A stretch of 64,000 nucleotides of DNA from Chitinophaga cymbidii (GCF_007992715.1 NZ_BKAU01000007.1:246181-310180); one strand, 5' to 3'; shown: positions 42,228 through 52,246, counted from the stretch's first letter. Notes: a model not told the origin generated them from the sequence alone. Translations and numbers: made by a program.

Positions 42228-45200
42228 ATGAAAAAAAATCTACTTAACGGCTGGCCGTGCCATCCCGTTTGTGTCAAGCAAATTTTCAGAATCATGCGAC
42301 TGACGCTATTGGCCGTTTTTCTATTTTGCATGCAGCTCTCCGCAAAAGTTTATTCGCAAAAAGACGTGAAGCTCTCCCTGACCGTGAAGGATACCAGACT
42401 TTCCCGGGTACTGGAAAAAATAGAGAGCGCCACCGGCTGCCGTTTTTTCTACAACTCAAAAGAAGTTGCTGTTCACAGGGAAGTGTCGCTGACCACGCCC
42501 GGCAGCAGGAAGCTCACCGACGTGCTCACGGAATTGCTGACCACCGTTGGGCTCAACTACCAGTTACTGCCGGATAATGTGATCGCTATTACGCGGGCGC
42601 CGAACGTCCGGTTCATTCCCCTGCGCGGAACGGTGAAGGATAGCAAGGGTACGCCGTTGCCGGGGGTTTCCGTCAAAATAAAAGGAACGAACACCGGTAC
42701 GGTCACGGATGTGGACGGCCATTTCCAGCTCGATGCGCCTGCCGATGCCGTGCTGGTTATTTCTTACATCGGCTTCCAGACGCAGGAAATTGCGGTGGAT
42801 GGAAAAACGGTGCTGGACGTAGCGTTGCCGGATGAGCTGAAAGGGCTGAGCGAAGTGGTGGTGATAGGATACGGCACTCAGAAAAAAGCCTCTATGACAG
42901 CCGCGGTATCCACCCTGAAAGGTGACGCCATCGTGCAGAACCCTGTCGCCAATATCAATAACAGCATTGCAGGCCGTGTTTCCGGCGTGCTGGCATTCCA
43001 AAGCAGCGGGGAACCCGGCGCCGATGCCGCCACCATCCGCGTCAGAGGCGTTGGCACCACCGGCTCACGCAATGGCGCGCTCACGATCGTGGACGGCATT
43101 CCGAGAGAGTTCTCGCAGATCAATCCCAGTGAAATAGAAAGCATCACGGTGCTGAAAGACGCCGCCGCTATTGCGCCTTATGGTCTTGCCGGCGCCAACG
43201 GCGTGATCCTCATCACCACCAAACGCGGGAAGGAAGGCAAGGTGCAGATGAACTTCGATACCTGGTACGGCATTCAACGGCCCACGCAATACCCGGATTA
43301 CCTCAACGCCTACGAATTCGCCAAAACGCTGAACGCCGCCAATGCGAATGCCGGCCTCGCCCCTGCCTATACGGATGAACAGCTGGAAAAATACCGCGAC
43401 CATTCCGATCCCGATCATTACCCGGACCACGACTGGATGAAAGAGGTGCTCGACTTCAGCGCGCCCATGACGCGGCAGAACCTCACCTTCTCCGGCGGAT
43501 CGGATAAAGTGCGGTTCTTCAGCTCGCTGGGACATCTTTACCAGCAAGGCTCTGTAGATGCGATCAAATTCTCGCGCTACAACCTGGCATCCAATGTGGA
43601 CATCAACGCTACCAAATCCACCATCGTGTCGCTGGACATCAAGGGCACGCTGGAGGTTACCAAAAATCCCGGTTCGCAAAGCGGCAACGGCATCTATACC
43701 TCCGTTACCAAAAACCCGCCGCTACTCAACAACCAGCTGCGCTTTTCCAACGGCCTGCCGGGCAATACGCTGCTGCCTTCCATCTATGAAAGCGGCTACA
43801 CCCGTGATAATAAAAACATGCTGTTCACCCAACTGACCATAGAGCAGCAGATACCCGCCGTAAAAGGGCTTTCCCTGAAAGCGGTGGCGGCTTACGACAA
43901 AAACTACACGACCTTCAAGCAATGGCAGACGCCCTACAGCATCTACTCCCTGAACGCGGACGACGAGTTCGTGGAAACGAAAGCCGGTGTTGCGGCGCCC
44001 AGCCTCAGCCAGGAATTCGGGGAATCCGTTAACACCACGCTGCAAGGGTACCTGACCTACCGCCAGACCTTCGGCAAACATGGCATCAACGCCCTCGCCG
44101 TGGCGGAGCTTCGCCAGGGAAAAAGCAACGGCTTCCAGGCGTCCCGCCTCAACTACCAGGTGGGCCTCGATGAGCTTTCACTCGGCAGCTCCTCCAAAAA
44201 CGACCTGGACAACGGCGGCTCTTCCAGCTCCTACAAGCAGCTCGGTTTCGTGTACAGGGCCGGGTATGATTTTGACCAGAAATACATCGCGGAGCTGTCC
44301 GGCCGCTACGACGGGCACTACTTCTTCGCGCCCGGCAAACGCTTTGCGTTCTTCCCCGCTTTCTCGCTCGGATGGCGCCTGTCCGAAGAAAACTTCATCA
44401 AGGACAACTACAAGTGGATCAACAACCTGAAAATACGCGCTTCCTACGGCATCTCGGGAAACCTCGCCGGCTCCGCGTTCCAGTACCTCAGCAGCTATGG
44501 CCTCACCAGCAGCTACGGCTTCGGCGGCACACAGTTCACACAGGTGCAGGGCGTGTTTGAAAGGAACGAATCCAACCCGAACATCACCTGGGAAACCGCG
44601 AAGAAAACGGACATCGGGCTGGAAGGCCTGTTCCTGGACGGAAGGCTGGGCTTTGAGCTGGACTTCTTTAAAGAACGCCGCTCAGACATGCTGGTGGCCC
44701 CCAATGCGGTGGTACCGGTAGAATACGGCATCGGCATCTCCCAGGTCAATGCCGGTATTATGGACAATAAAGGGTTCGACTTCTCCGTGAACACCGCCAA
44801 CACTTCCAGCAACGGGCTGACGCTGAACGCCGGCTTCAATTTTTCCTATGCGAAAAACAGGCTGGTGGAAACCTTCGAGAACGCATCTACCCGCAACGAT
44901 CCCAACCGCAGCCGCACGGGCAAACCGCTGGACACACAGTTCGGCCTGCGGGCCATCGGGCTTTTCCAGTCACAGGAAGAAATAGATGCTTCGCCGAAAC
45001 AATTCGGCCCCCTGCAACCCGGCGACATCAAATATGAAGATGTGAACGGCGATAAAAAGATCGATGAGAACGACCAGGTGGTGATCGGCCATCCCGCGTT
45101 TCCGCAGATGATCTTCGGCCTCACGGTAAATGCGGGCTGGAAAGGATTTGATCTTGGCATGCTCTGGCAAGGCGCCGCGCAAAGCAGCTTCCAGCTGACC

Positions 45201-45584
45201 AACGAAGCCTCCAACCCGTTCTTCAACGGCGCGAAGATCTTCCGCGAACAGCTGGATTACTGGACGCCGGACAACAGGAACGCCAAATATCCGGTGATCC
45301 TCCCCTCGCCCAGTACCAACAGCCAGCAGGTATCTTCCTTCTGGCAGAAAGACGGCTCATACGTAAGATTGAAGAACATAGAGCTGGGGTATACCATCCC
45401 CTCCGGCATCATGAACAGGATCGGCATTCAGTCCATCCGCCTGTACGGTTCCGCGCAAAACCTGCTCACCTTCTCTTCGGAAAAATATCTTGATCCGGAG
45501 ATCGGCATCAGCAGCGCCAGCAAAAGAGCGCGGTATTACTTCCAGCAAAAGGTGTTCGCCTTCGGATTAAATGCAAATTTCTAA
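42228..45584 (+). CDS. SusC/RagA family TonB-linked outer-membrane transporter with STN domain
   Basis: The 1,118-residue protein has a signal region (AVFLFCMQLSAKVYSQ), an STN domain (about 47-100, VKLSLTVKDTRLSRVLEKI), a CarboxypepD_reg-like domain (about 128-200, GTVKDSKGTPLPGVSVKI), the plug with EVVVIGYGTQKKASMTAAV and GLAGANGVILITTKRGKEGK, and a large barrel ending FGLNANF. The STN domain and upstream sigma/FecR genes show that it both transports and signals. It is full length. The SusD start lies 20 nt after its stop. Confidence 0.95.
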   Translation: MKKNLLNGWPCHPVCVKQIFRIMRLTLLAVFLFCMQLSAKVYSQKDVKLSLTVKDTRLSRVLEKIESATGCRFFYNSKEVAVHREVSLTTPGSRKLTDVLTELLTTVGLNYQLLPDNVIAITRAPNVRFIPLRGTVKDSKGTPLPGVSVKIKGTNTGTVTDVDGHFQLDAPADAVLVISYIGFQTQEIAVDGKTVLDVALPDELKGLSEVVVIGYGTQKKASMTAAVSTLKGDAIVQNPVANINNSIAGRVSGVLAFQSSGEPGADAATIRVRGVGTTGSRNGALTIVDGIPREFSQINPSEIESITVLKDAAAIAPYGLAGANGVILITTKRGKEGKVQMNFDTWYGIQRPTQYPDYLNAYEFAKTLNAANANAGLAPAYTDEQLEKYRDHSDPDHYPDHDWMKEVLDFSAPMTRQNLTFSGGSDKVRFFSSLGHLYQQGSVDAIKFSRYNLASNVDINATKSTIVSLDIKGTLEVTKNPGSQSGNGIYTSVTKNPPLLNNQLRFSNGLPGNTLLPSIYESGYTRDNKNMLFTQLTIEQQIPAVKGLSLKAVAAYDKNYTTFKQWQTPYSIYSLNADDEFVETKAGVAAPSLSQEFGESVNTTLQGYLTYRQTFGKHGINALAVAELRQGKSNGFQASRLNYQVGLDELSLGSSSKNDLDNGGSSSSYKQLGFVYRAGYDFDQKYIAELSGRYDGHYFFAPGKRFAFFPAFSLGWRLSEENFIKDNYKWINNLKIRASYGISGNLAGSAFQYLSSYGLTSSYGFGGTQFTQVQGVFERNESNPNITWETAKKTDIGLEGLFLDGRLGFELDFFKERRSDMLVAPNAVVPVEYGIGISQVNAGIMDNKGFDFSVNTANTSSNGLTLNAGFNFSYAKNRLVETFENASTRNDPNRSRTGKPLDTQFGLRAIGLFQSQEEIDASPKQFGPLQPGDIKYEDVNGDKKIDENDQVVIGHPAFPQMIFGLTVNAGWKGFDLGMLWQGAAQSSFQLTNEASNPFFNGAKIFREQLDYWTPDNRNAKYPVILPSPSTNSQQVSSFWQKDGSYVRLKNIELGYTIPSGIMNRIGIQSIRLYGSAQNLLTFSSEKYLDPEIGISSASKRARYYFQQKVFAFGLNANF

Positions 45585-45603
45585 CCGGTCAATCATTCAA
45601 ACG

Positions 45604-47244
45604 ATGAAGAACTTATTTTTTCGATATATAGCCGCCGGCATGCTGCTCCTCGCTGCCTGCGATACCTCGCTGGACGTGGAACCTACGGACCAGCTCACAG
45701 ACGCATCCGTATGGAAATCCGCTTCGAATGCGGGCCTGTTCCTGAACGATATTTATAACAACCTGAATCCCGGTCCGCAGTCCACTATCTGGACCAACGT
45801 GCCGTCGGAGATCAGCAATGATCCGCTGGACAATTTTTCCGATAACAGCATCAGCGGCCCGCTGGCGGGCATTCCTTCGTATCAGAACTTCGCGCAGGGC
45901 GCCTATGGCCCTTCCGCGCCGATATTCACGCCGCACTGGAAGAACATGTACACCAACATCCGGAAATGCAACGTCTTTATCCAGAACGTGAGCGCCGCGG
46001 ATTTTGACGACAATGTAAAGAAAGGCATGCTGGCGCAGGCCCGTTTTCTGCGCGCCTACTTTTACAAATCGCTGATGGACCTTTATGGCGGCGTGCCCAT
46101 CATCACTGTTCCGCTCAACCGCGAAACGCAGGGCGATGCCATCTTCAATCCAAGAAATACGTACGAGGAATGTGTGGCCTTCATCCAGAAAGAATGTGCT
46201 GAAGCGGCGGAAGACCTGCCGCTGACCATCCCGCCAAAAGATGCCGGGCGCGCCAGCAAAGGCGCTGCATGGGCGCTGAAAGGCGAGCTGGAACTCTATG
46301 CGGGCAAGTGGACCGATGCGGCCGCCACCAACCGGAAGATCATGGAATCCGGCGCGGGCTACGACCTCTTCCCCGATTATGAAACGCTGTTCCTGCCCGC
46401 GAATGAAAACAACGAAGAAGTGATCTTCGACGTGCAATATGCCGCCAACATCAAAGGCCATATCAAGGAAAAATACTGGAACCCCGTACGGGTAGCCGAC
46501 GGCACGGGCTGGGGCGCTGTCAATCCGACACAGGATCTGGTAGATGACTATGAATTTCTCGACGGGAAAACGGAAGCCGAAGGCTCCGCGATGTTTGATC
46601 CTGAAAATCCGTATATCAACAGGGACAAACGTTTTGCCGCCTCCATCATTTACGACGGCTCCACCTGGAAAGGCGGCGTCATCTACACCCGCCTCGGCAT
46701 TCCCAATAACAACAACGAGCTGGACGCCTCCGGCGCCGGCGGCAAAGGACGCACGGGCTACTTCCTGAAAAAGCTCGTAGACCCCGCCGTGGTGCCGGGC
46801 ATCAGCAGCGGCTCCAACTCCATCATCTGGCGGTATGCGGAAGTGCTGCTCAACTTCGCGGAAGCGCAGAACGAAGCCGTTGGTCCGGATGACGACGTGT
46901 ATAAAGCCATGAACAAAGTGCGGAAAAGAGCCGGTCTTCCCGACCTCCCCACCGGCCTTACCCAGCCGCAGATGCGTGCGCGGATCAGGCGGGAACGCCG
47001 GGTGGAGCTGGCATTTGAAGGTAAAAGGCTGTTCGATATCTGGCGATGGAGAACGGCGGAACAGATCTTCAGCAAACCCCTGCGCGCCATGAAGATCACC
47101 ACCGTGGATGGCCATCTCGTATATGAAAAAGTAAATGCGGGCGGCGGCAAGATCGCATTCGATCCTTCCAAAAATTACCTGATGCCGATCCCCGAATCCG
47201 TCCGCGCACAAAATGTAAAGATCGACCAGAACCCTCATTACTGA
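45604..47244 (+). CDS. RagB/SusD family nutrient-binding outer-membrane lipoprotein
   Basis: The start MKNLFFRYIAAGMLLLAAC gives a lipoprotein signal (lipobox LLAAC); an upstream ATG inside the SusC end was rejected because it precedes this signal. The 546-residue mature part begins DTSLDVEPTDQLTDASVWKS. It contains ARFLRAYFYKSLMDLYGGVP and ends with the SusD C-terminal motifs NKVRKRAGLP, IRRERRVELAFEGKRLFDIW and YLMPIPESVRAQNVKIDQNP. It pairs with the preceding SusC as the lid of the transporter. The sulfatase gene begins on the last base of its stop. Confidence 0.94.
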   Translation: MKNLFFRYIAAGMLLLAACDTSLDVEPTDQLTDASVWKSASNAGLFLNDIYNNLNPGPQSTIWTNVPSEISNDPLDNFSDNSISGPLAGIPSYQNFAQGAYGPSAPIFTPHWKNMYTNIRKCNVFIQNVSAADFDDNVKKGMLAQARFLRAYFYKSLMDLYGGVPIITVPLNRETQGDAIFNPRNTYEECVAFIQKECAEAAEDLPLTIPPKDAGRASKGAAWALKGELELYAGKWTDAAATNRKIMESGAGYDLFPDYETLFLPANENNEEVIFDVQYAANIKGHIKEKYWNPVRVADGTGWGAVNPTQDLVDDYEFLDGKTEAEGSAMFDPENPYINRDKRFAASIIYDGSTWKGGVIYTRLGIPNNNNELDASGAGGKGRTGYFLKKLVDPAVVPGISSGSNSIIWRYAEVLLNFAEAQNEAVGPDDDVYKAMNKVRKRAGLPDLPTGLTQPQMRARIRRERRVELAFEGKRLFDIWRWRTAEQIFSKPLRAMKITTVDGHLVYEKVNAGGGKIAFDPSKNYLMPIPESVRAQNVKIDQNPHY

Positions 47245-48611
47245 TGACCAGAATATTCTTTTTCCTGCCAGGGCTGCTGCTGTTCGCGGCCCTGGCTACA
47301 GGACAAACATCCACCGGCAGGCCGAACATCATACTGATCATGGCCGACGACATGGGATATGGTGATCTGGGCTGTTACGGCCAGCCACGCATCCGCACGC
47401 CGCACATCGATGCGCTGGCGAAAAACGGCATGCGCTTCACCCGCTATTACACCGGCAGCACGGTATGCGCGCCATCCAGAGAAGCATTGCTGACCGGCAT
47501 GCACACCGGCCACACAGCGATACGCGGCAACTTCCTGACAGACGAAAAAGAAGATCCGCCGATGCCGGATGAAAAGCGCACCATCGCGGAAATACTGCGG
47601 GACGCCGGCTACCACACCGGCCTGATCGGGAAATGGGGACTGGGCGGCGAAGCGCATGGGCCGGAAAAGCAGGGCTTCCATTACAGCTACGGCTATCTTG
47701 ACCAGATACAGGCGCACAATTACTATCCGCCGTTCCTCTACGAAAACGGCCGGAAAGTGACGGTGCCGGAAGGTACCTACAGCCATCATCTTTTCGTGGA
47801 GAAAACGATGGGCTTTCTCGATCAACGTCCGAAAGACAAACCGTTTTTCCTGTACCTCCCCTACACCATTCCGCATGGCAAGCACGTGATACCCGACGCT
47901 TCCGAATATGCGCAGGAAGACTGGCCGGAGCAGTACCGGAACTACGCGGCCATGATCACGCAACTGGATAAGGACATTGGCCGCATCATCAGCAAACTGA
48001 AAGAAGACGGGCTGGACCGGAACACGCTGATCATATTTACCAGCGATAACGGCGCCAACCCGGGCTTTGCGAAATTCTTTTCCAGCAACGGCGCTTTCCG
48101 GGGGCACAAGACCACCCTGTACGAAGGAGGCATCCGCGCGCCGTTGATCGCCTGCTGGCCCGGCATGATCAAAGCGGGGCAGGTATCTGAGCATGTTACG
48201 GCGGGATGGGATATGCTGCCTGCGCTCTGTGAGGCTGCGGGCGTACAGCCGCCTGCGGGGATCGATGGTATTTCGTTCTACCCCACGTTTACAGGCCGTT
48301 CCGGCCAGGCGCGGCATCCGTACCTGTACTGGGAATATTACACTTACAATTATAACTGGAACAAGCCGGACAGCCAGCTTCCGCGCAACTGGCTGGACAG
48401 CCGCGCTGTGCGGTTCGGGGATTGGAAAGCCGTCGTGAAAAGCAGTCCACGCGGGGAAAATGCCGCGGTTGAGCTGTACGATCTGCAATCCGATCCATCC
48501 GAAACAACAAACGTCGCCGCGCAGCATCCCGATGTGGTGCGGCAGGCTAACGCCATTCTTTCATCCGCGTCCCGCCCAGACGCATCCTATTTTCCATACA
48601 AACAAAAATGA
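47244..48611 (+). CDS. Arylsulfatase-type sulfatase (Cys-type, S1 family)
   Basis: The 455-residue protein has a Sec signal peptide (LLLFAALATGQ), then RPNIILIMADDMGYGDLGCYG with metal-binding aspartates and the active-site motif VCAPSREALLTG. There the cysteine of CxPxR becomes formylglycine. Further sulfatase motifs are IGKWGLGGEAHGP, LYLPYTIPH and TLIIFTSDNGANPG. It removes sulfate esters, probably in the periplasm, from whatever the SusC/SusD pair imports. Maturation needs a sulfatase-activating enzyme, which is not in the window. It overlaps the next gene by four bases (ATGA). Confidence 0.94.
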   Translation: MTRIFFFLPGLLLFAALATGQTSTGRPNIILIMADDMGYGDLGCYGQPRIRTPHIDALAKNGMRFTRYYTGSTVCAPSREALLTGMHTGHTAIRGNFLTDEKEDPPMPDEKRTIAEILRDAGYHTGLIGKWGLGGEAHGPEKQGFHYSYGYLDQIQAHNYYPPFLYENGRKVTVPEGTYSHHLFVEKTMGFLDQRPKDKPFFLYLPYTIPHGKHVIPDASEYAQEDWPEQYRNYAAMITQLDKDIGRIISKLKEDGLDRNTLIIFTSDNGANPGFAKFFSSNGAFRGHKTTLYEGGIRAPLIACWPGMIKAGQVSEHVTAGWDMLPALCEAAGVQPPAGIDGISFYPTFTGRSGQARHPYLYWEYYTYNYNWNKPDSQLPRNWLDSRAVRFGDWKAVVKSSPRGENAAVELYDLQSDPSETTNVAAQHPDVVRQANAILSSASRPDASYFPYKQK

Positions 48612-49552
48612 ATTTTATGATAGCCCGGTATTTATTGATTCCACTGGCCATTATTGCCGCGCATGCTTTCCGCAAACCCGCTGAAAAGCTGCATACGATC
48701 AAAACAGAGAATGCCGCCGCACTGAAAGCCTTCTTCCGGTATACGCCGGACCGCATCCCTTTTGTGAGCGCCCACCGCGGCGGCCCGCGGAAAGGCTTCC
48801 CGGAGAACTGCATCGCCACATTCGAGAACACGCTGGCCCATACGCCCGCCACGCTGGAGATCGATCCGCATTACACGAAAGACAGCGCGATCGTGCTGAT
48901 GCATGATCCTACGCTGGACCGTACGACCAACGGGCACGGGAAAGTGTCCGACTACACGCTTGCAGAGCTGCGCAAGCTGCGCCTCAAAGATACCGAAGGT
49001 AACCTCACCGGCTACGCGATCCCCACGCTGGACGAAGCCTTGCAATGGGCCAATGGCAAAACTATTCTTGTCATAGACGCGAAGGACGTACCGGTTGAAG
49101 TGCGCGCGCGGAAGGTGGTGGAGAACCATGCCGAAGGGCATGCAGTGCTGATCGCCTATTCGATGGAAGATATCCGGCGATGTTATGCTTATAACAGGGA
49201 TATTATGATGGAAGTGATGATGGGTAAAAAGGAGCAGCTGGACATGATGGATAAAAGCGGCGTTCCCTGGGAGAACATCATTGCGTTCGTGAGCCATCAG
49301 CAGCCGGAGGATAAAAGCATCTTCGAAGAAGTGCATAAACGCGGCGCGATGTGCGTGCTGGGCAGTTCCCGGAATATTGACCGGGCGTTTATGCAGGGGA
49401 AGATCGATGCGGCGGCGCTGAAGGAAGGTTACCTGAAATTGATTGGTGACGGGGCGGATATTATTGAGGCGGACCTGGGGATTGAGGGCGGTGAAGCGCT
49501 GGGGGGATTGCGGCAGAGCGCTTCTTCCAAATCGAAATATTTCAGTTACTAA
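48608..49552 (+). CDS. Glycerophosphodiester phosphodiesterase
   Basis: The 314-residue protein has a short signal peptide and the GDPD TIM-barrel motifs VSAHRGGPRKGFPENCIATF (catalytic His and metal-binding Glu), LEIDPHYTKDSAIVLMHD (Glu/Asp ligands and second catalytic His) and DRTTNGHGKVSDYTLAELR. It would hydrolyse glycerophosphodiesters to sn-glycerol-3-phosphate and an alcohol outside the cytoplasm. It is coupled to the sulfatase gene by an ATGA overlap and is the last gene of the SusC/SusD locus. Together these suggest a substrate with both sulfate and phosphodiester groups; that is inference. Confidence 0.92.
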   Translation: MNFMIARYLLIPLAIIAAHAFRKPAEKLHTIKTENAAALKAFFRYTPDRIPFVSAHRGGPRKGFPENCIATFENTLAHTPATLEIDPHYTKDSAIVLMHDPTLDRTTNGHGKVSDYTLAELRKLRLKDTEGNLTGYAIPTLDEALQWANGKTILVIDAKDVPVEVRARKVVENHAEGHAVLIAYSMEDIRRCYAYNRDIMMEVMMGKKEQLDMMDKSGVPWENIIAFVSHQQPEDKSIFEEVHKRGAMCVLGSSRNIDRAFMQGKIDAAALKEGYLKLIGDGADIIEADLGIEGGEALGGLRQSASSKSKYFSY

Positions 49553-49678
49553 TTCGAACACACCATGTACTAAAACCGGACATTTCCTGCTATTACAAAA
49601 ATCATATCCATTTGATTTATAACAGGTAAGGATTCTGGCATTCTCTTGGTGCATGCCCTGCCGGTCAATTACCTGGAT

Positions 49679-52024
49679 ATGCTGCATAACTACTTTCTTG
49701 TTTCCTGGAGGAACATCGTAAAAGACAAGGTTTCTTCCATCATCAATATAGGCGGGCTGGCTGTGGGGCTGGCCATTACCATTATGCTCCTGCTATGGAT
49801 CAGGGATGCCATGAGCTATGATAAATTCCATGCGCATCTTCCACAGATACACCAATTGATGTTCAATCACCAGCTGGGTGGAGATATTGGCACATCAAGG
49901 TCTGTAGCTGGACCATTAGCGGCTGTGCTGCGTGAGGATGTACCGGAGATCAGATATGCAGCCCGTACAAGCTATACCGGTCAGCAGATGGTCCGTGCCG
50001 GTGAAAACAGTTTCTATGAAAGAGGCTTCTATGCCGAGCCGGACCTTTTCCGTATGCTCAGCTTCGGGGCAATTGAAGGAGATCCCGTTACAGCCTTGCA
50101 GGACCCCGGATCGGTAGTGATCACGGAACGAACGGCTAAAAAGCTCTTCGGTACAGGAAATGCGCTCGGCAAAATACTACGGCACAATAACGTCAGCGAT
50201 CTGAAAGTGGGCGCGGTGATCAGGGATATTCCGCATAACAGCACTTTCCAGTTCGATATAGTACTACCCTTTAAATTATTTGAGCAGCAAAACAGCGGAT
50301 GGATCAACAAATGGGACAACAACAGCATCCAGACCTGGGCAGCACTAACCCCTTCTTCCGATGTAACTATCGTGAACAACAAGATACAGGCGGCCGTAAA
50401 AAGACATACGGACGTTGTTAAAACCACCTTCTTTGCATATCCCCTGGCAGACCTCCACCTGTATGGCAGTTTCAGGAACGGCAAGGTAAGCGGCGGATTG
50501 ATAGACGGGGTGAAAGTAATGATCATCGTAGGGATATTCATTTTACTGATCGCCTGCGTAAACTTCATGAACCTTGCCACGGCACATTCCGAGCGCCGCG
50601 CCAGGGAAGTGGGTGTACGAAAAGTTCTGGGCGCCCCGAGGAAAGTGATTATTATGCAATTCCTGGCGGAAGCATTGTGCATGACCTTCCTTGCGTTGCT
50701 TTTAGCCTTGTTGCTGGCCCGGATGATATTGCCTTTTGTGAACCGTTTCCCTGATGTTCATTTCAGCTTTGATGTTTTTAACTGGCCGGTGTTGGGTGCA
50801 TTAACGTGCATCACCATTGTCACCGGCCTGGTAGCTGGCAGTTACCCGGCTTTCTTTCTTAGTAATTTCAAACCTGTAAAGGTATTGAAAGGCGTGGTTA
50901 CCAATAACAAGGGAGGCGCTCTTCTCCGGAAAGGACTGGTGACCTTCCAGTTTGTGATCTCCATCTTCCTGATCATTTCCATCGTTGTTATTTTTCAGCA
51001 ACAGCAACATATACAAAACCGGCCGATAGGTTATGATAAAGAAAACCTGCTCATCATACCGGCAAGAGGCGATATGGGTGACAAGTTTAATTTATTCAAA
51101 GCAGAAGTGCAGCAGATCCCCGGCGTACAGAGTATTTCAGCAGGCAGCAACAATATGATCAAATTTGGTGGTAGTACGGATGGCATTCCATGGCCGGGCA
51201 AAACAGATGATCAGAATTTCGCGGTTACTGTTACAACCGTGAACTACGACTGGACAAAAACGACTGGTTTAAAAATGACGGCAGGCCGTGATTTCGACCC
51301 TGCTTATGGTGCGGATTCATCCGCCTGCCTGCTCAACGAGGCAGCGGTAAGAAAAATGGGATTGAAAGAACCTGTTATCGGTACTAAGCTGGGCGATAAA
51401 ACGGTGATTGGTGTAGTGGAGGATTTTGTGTTCAACCAGGTCAATTCCGATCCCGGTCCCATGATGATCAACCTGGGCAATGGCGGCAGCTATTTCTTCA
51501 TCAGAATAAAGAATGATAATAACTGGCGAAAAACGGTGAGCCTGATAGAAACTGCCGCCAAACGAAGCAATCCCAATTATCCTTTTGAGCTGCAGTTCAT
51601 GAAAGCCGAATATGATAAAGAATATCGCGGCCTTCGTGCAGGGGCACAGCTTACTTTCGCATTGGGTGTGCTTGCGATCATCATTTCCTGCCTCGGGCTT
51701 TTTGGCCTTTCTACTTTCCTTGCTGAAAGACGTACAAAAGAGACCGGTATCCGCAAAGTATTTGGCGCCGGGATTACGAAGATATGGTTCTCCTTATCCA
51801 AAGACTTTATAAAACCTGTATTGGTGGCATTTATGCTCGCCTCTCCCCTCGCTGCCTGGGTAATGCAGCAACTGCTGAATGATGCAGACTACCGGATAGA
51901 GCTATCCTGGTGGATGTTTGTGCTGTCCGGATTGGTGGCTTTGATCATTGCGGTGATAACCGTGAGTTTCCAGGGTGTAAAAGCGGCGTTGAGAGATCCG
52001 GTTAAATCGCTGCGGATGGAATAA
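49679..52024 (+). CDS. ABC transporter permease (MacB/FtsX type)
   Basis: The ATG giving MLHNYFLVSWRNIVKDKVSS was used; an upstream TTG frame has no signal. The 781-residue protein has an N-terminal transmembrane helix (IINIGGLAVGLAITIMLLLW) and a large periplasmic MacB_PCD-like domain. A first FtsX block of three helices covers about 280-425 (NLATAHSERRAREVGVRKVL, SYPAFFLSNFKPVKVLKG). A second periplasmic domain and a C-terminal FtsX block follow (LAERRTKETGIRKVFGAG, SFQGVKAALRDPVKSLR). Such proteins need a separate ATPase, absent here. In Bacteroidota they often occur as orphan copies and are linked to lipoprotein, peptide or drug export. It seems to be a single-gene unit with slightly lower GC than its neighbours. 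Confidence 0.9.
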   Translation: MLHNYFLVSWRNIVKDKVSSIINIGGLAVGLAITIMLLLWIRDAMSYDKFHAHLPQIHQLMFNHQLGGDIGTSRSVAGPLAAVLREDVPEIRYAARTSYTGQQMVRAGENSFYERGFYAEPDLFRMLSFGAIEGDPVTALQDPGSVVITERTAKKLFGTGNALGKILRHNNVSDLKVGAVIRDIPHNSTFQFDIVLPFKLFEQQNSGWINKWDNNSIQTWAALTPSSDVTIVNNKIQAAVKRHTDVVKTTFFAYPLADLHLYGSFRNGKVSGGLIDGVKVMIIVGIFILLIACVNFMNLATAHSERRAREVGVRKVLGAPRKVIIMQFLAEALCMTFLALLLALLLARMILPFVNRFPDVHFSFDVFNWPVLGALTCITIVTGLVAGSYPAFFLSNFKPVKVLKGVVTNNKGGALLRKGLVTFQFVISIFLIISIVVIFQQQQHIQNRPIGYDKENLLIIPARGDMGDKFNLFKAEVQQIPGVQSISAGSNNMIKFGGSTDGIPWPGKTDDQNFAVTVTTVNYDWTKTTGLKMTAGRDFDPAYGADSSACLLNEAAVRKMGLKEPVIGTKLGDKTVIGVVEDFVFNQVNSDPGPMMINLGNGGSYFFIRIKNDNNWRKTVSLIETAAKRSNPNYPFELQFMKAEYDKEYRGLRAGAQLTFALGVLAIIISCLGLFGLSTFLAERRTKETGIRKVFGAGITKIWFSLSKDFIKPVLVAFMLASPLAAWVMQQLLNDADYRIELSWWMFVLSGLVALIIAVITVSFQGVKAALRDPVKSLRME

Positions 52025-52044
52025 TTGTATATGTCCCGGCATAA

Positions 52045-52075
52045 ATAAAAAAAGCCTCAACTTTCGTTGAAGCTC
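52045..52075 (-). terminator. Intrinsic terminator of the tRNA-Arg gene
   Basis: On the minus strand a perfect nine-pair stem, AGCTTCAAC/GTTGAGGCT (one G-T pair), closes on a GAAA tetraloop and is followed by seven T. It starts a few bases after the tRNA 3' end and also lies just past the permease stop on the other strand. Confidence 0.85.
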
Positions 52076-52080
52076 TTTTG

Positions 52081-52154
52081 TGACTCTGTCAGGATTCAAA
52101 CCTGAAACCTTCTGATCCGTAGTCAGATGCTCTATTCAGTTGAGCTACAGAGCC
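52081..52154 (-). tRNA. tRNA-Arg (anticodon ACG)
   Basis: The minus strand reads GGCTCTG (acceptor), a D-arm with TAGCTCAACTGAATAGAGCA, an anticodon stem-loop TCTGA-CTACGGA-TCAGA with anticodon ACG, a T-arm containing GGTTTGAATCC, then CAGAGTC and discriminator A. The cloverleaf pairs fully with one G-T in the acceptor stem. CCA is not encoded. ACG reads CGN arginine codons after A34 deamination by TadA. Confidence 0.95.
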
Positions 52155-52178
52155 GTTGTTCTTGTGTTGAACGGGATG

Positions 52179-52209
52179 CAAATGTAGGTAGAATTTTTAT
52201 TTCTGCAAA
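52179..52209 (-). promoter_or_regulatory. Promoter of the tRNA-Arg gene
   Basis: On the minus strand TTTG (52209-52206), exactly 19 nt, then TACATTTG (52186-52179) gives a perfect Bacteroidota promoter about 25 nt before the mature tRNA 5' end. Confidence 0.8.
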
Positions 52210-52246
52210 TCTTTCGCCTTTTTTTCTCCAAATTTATTTTTCCTTT

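Noticed and set aside
45613..47238. 541-codon frame antisense to susD
   Set aside because: Mirror of a canonical SusD gene, without independent features.
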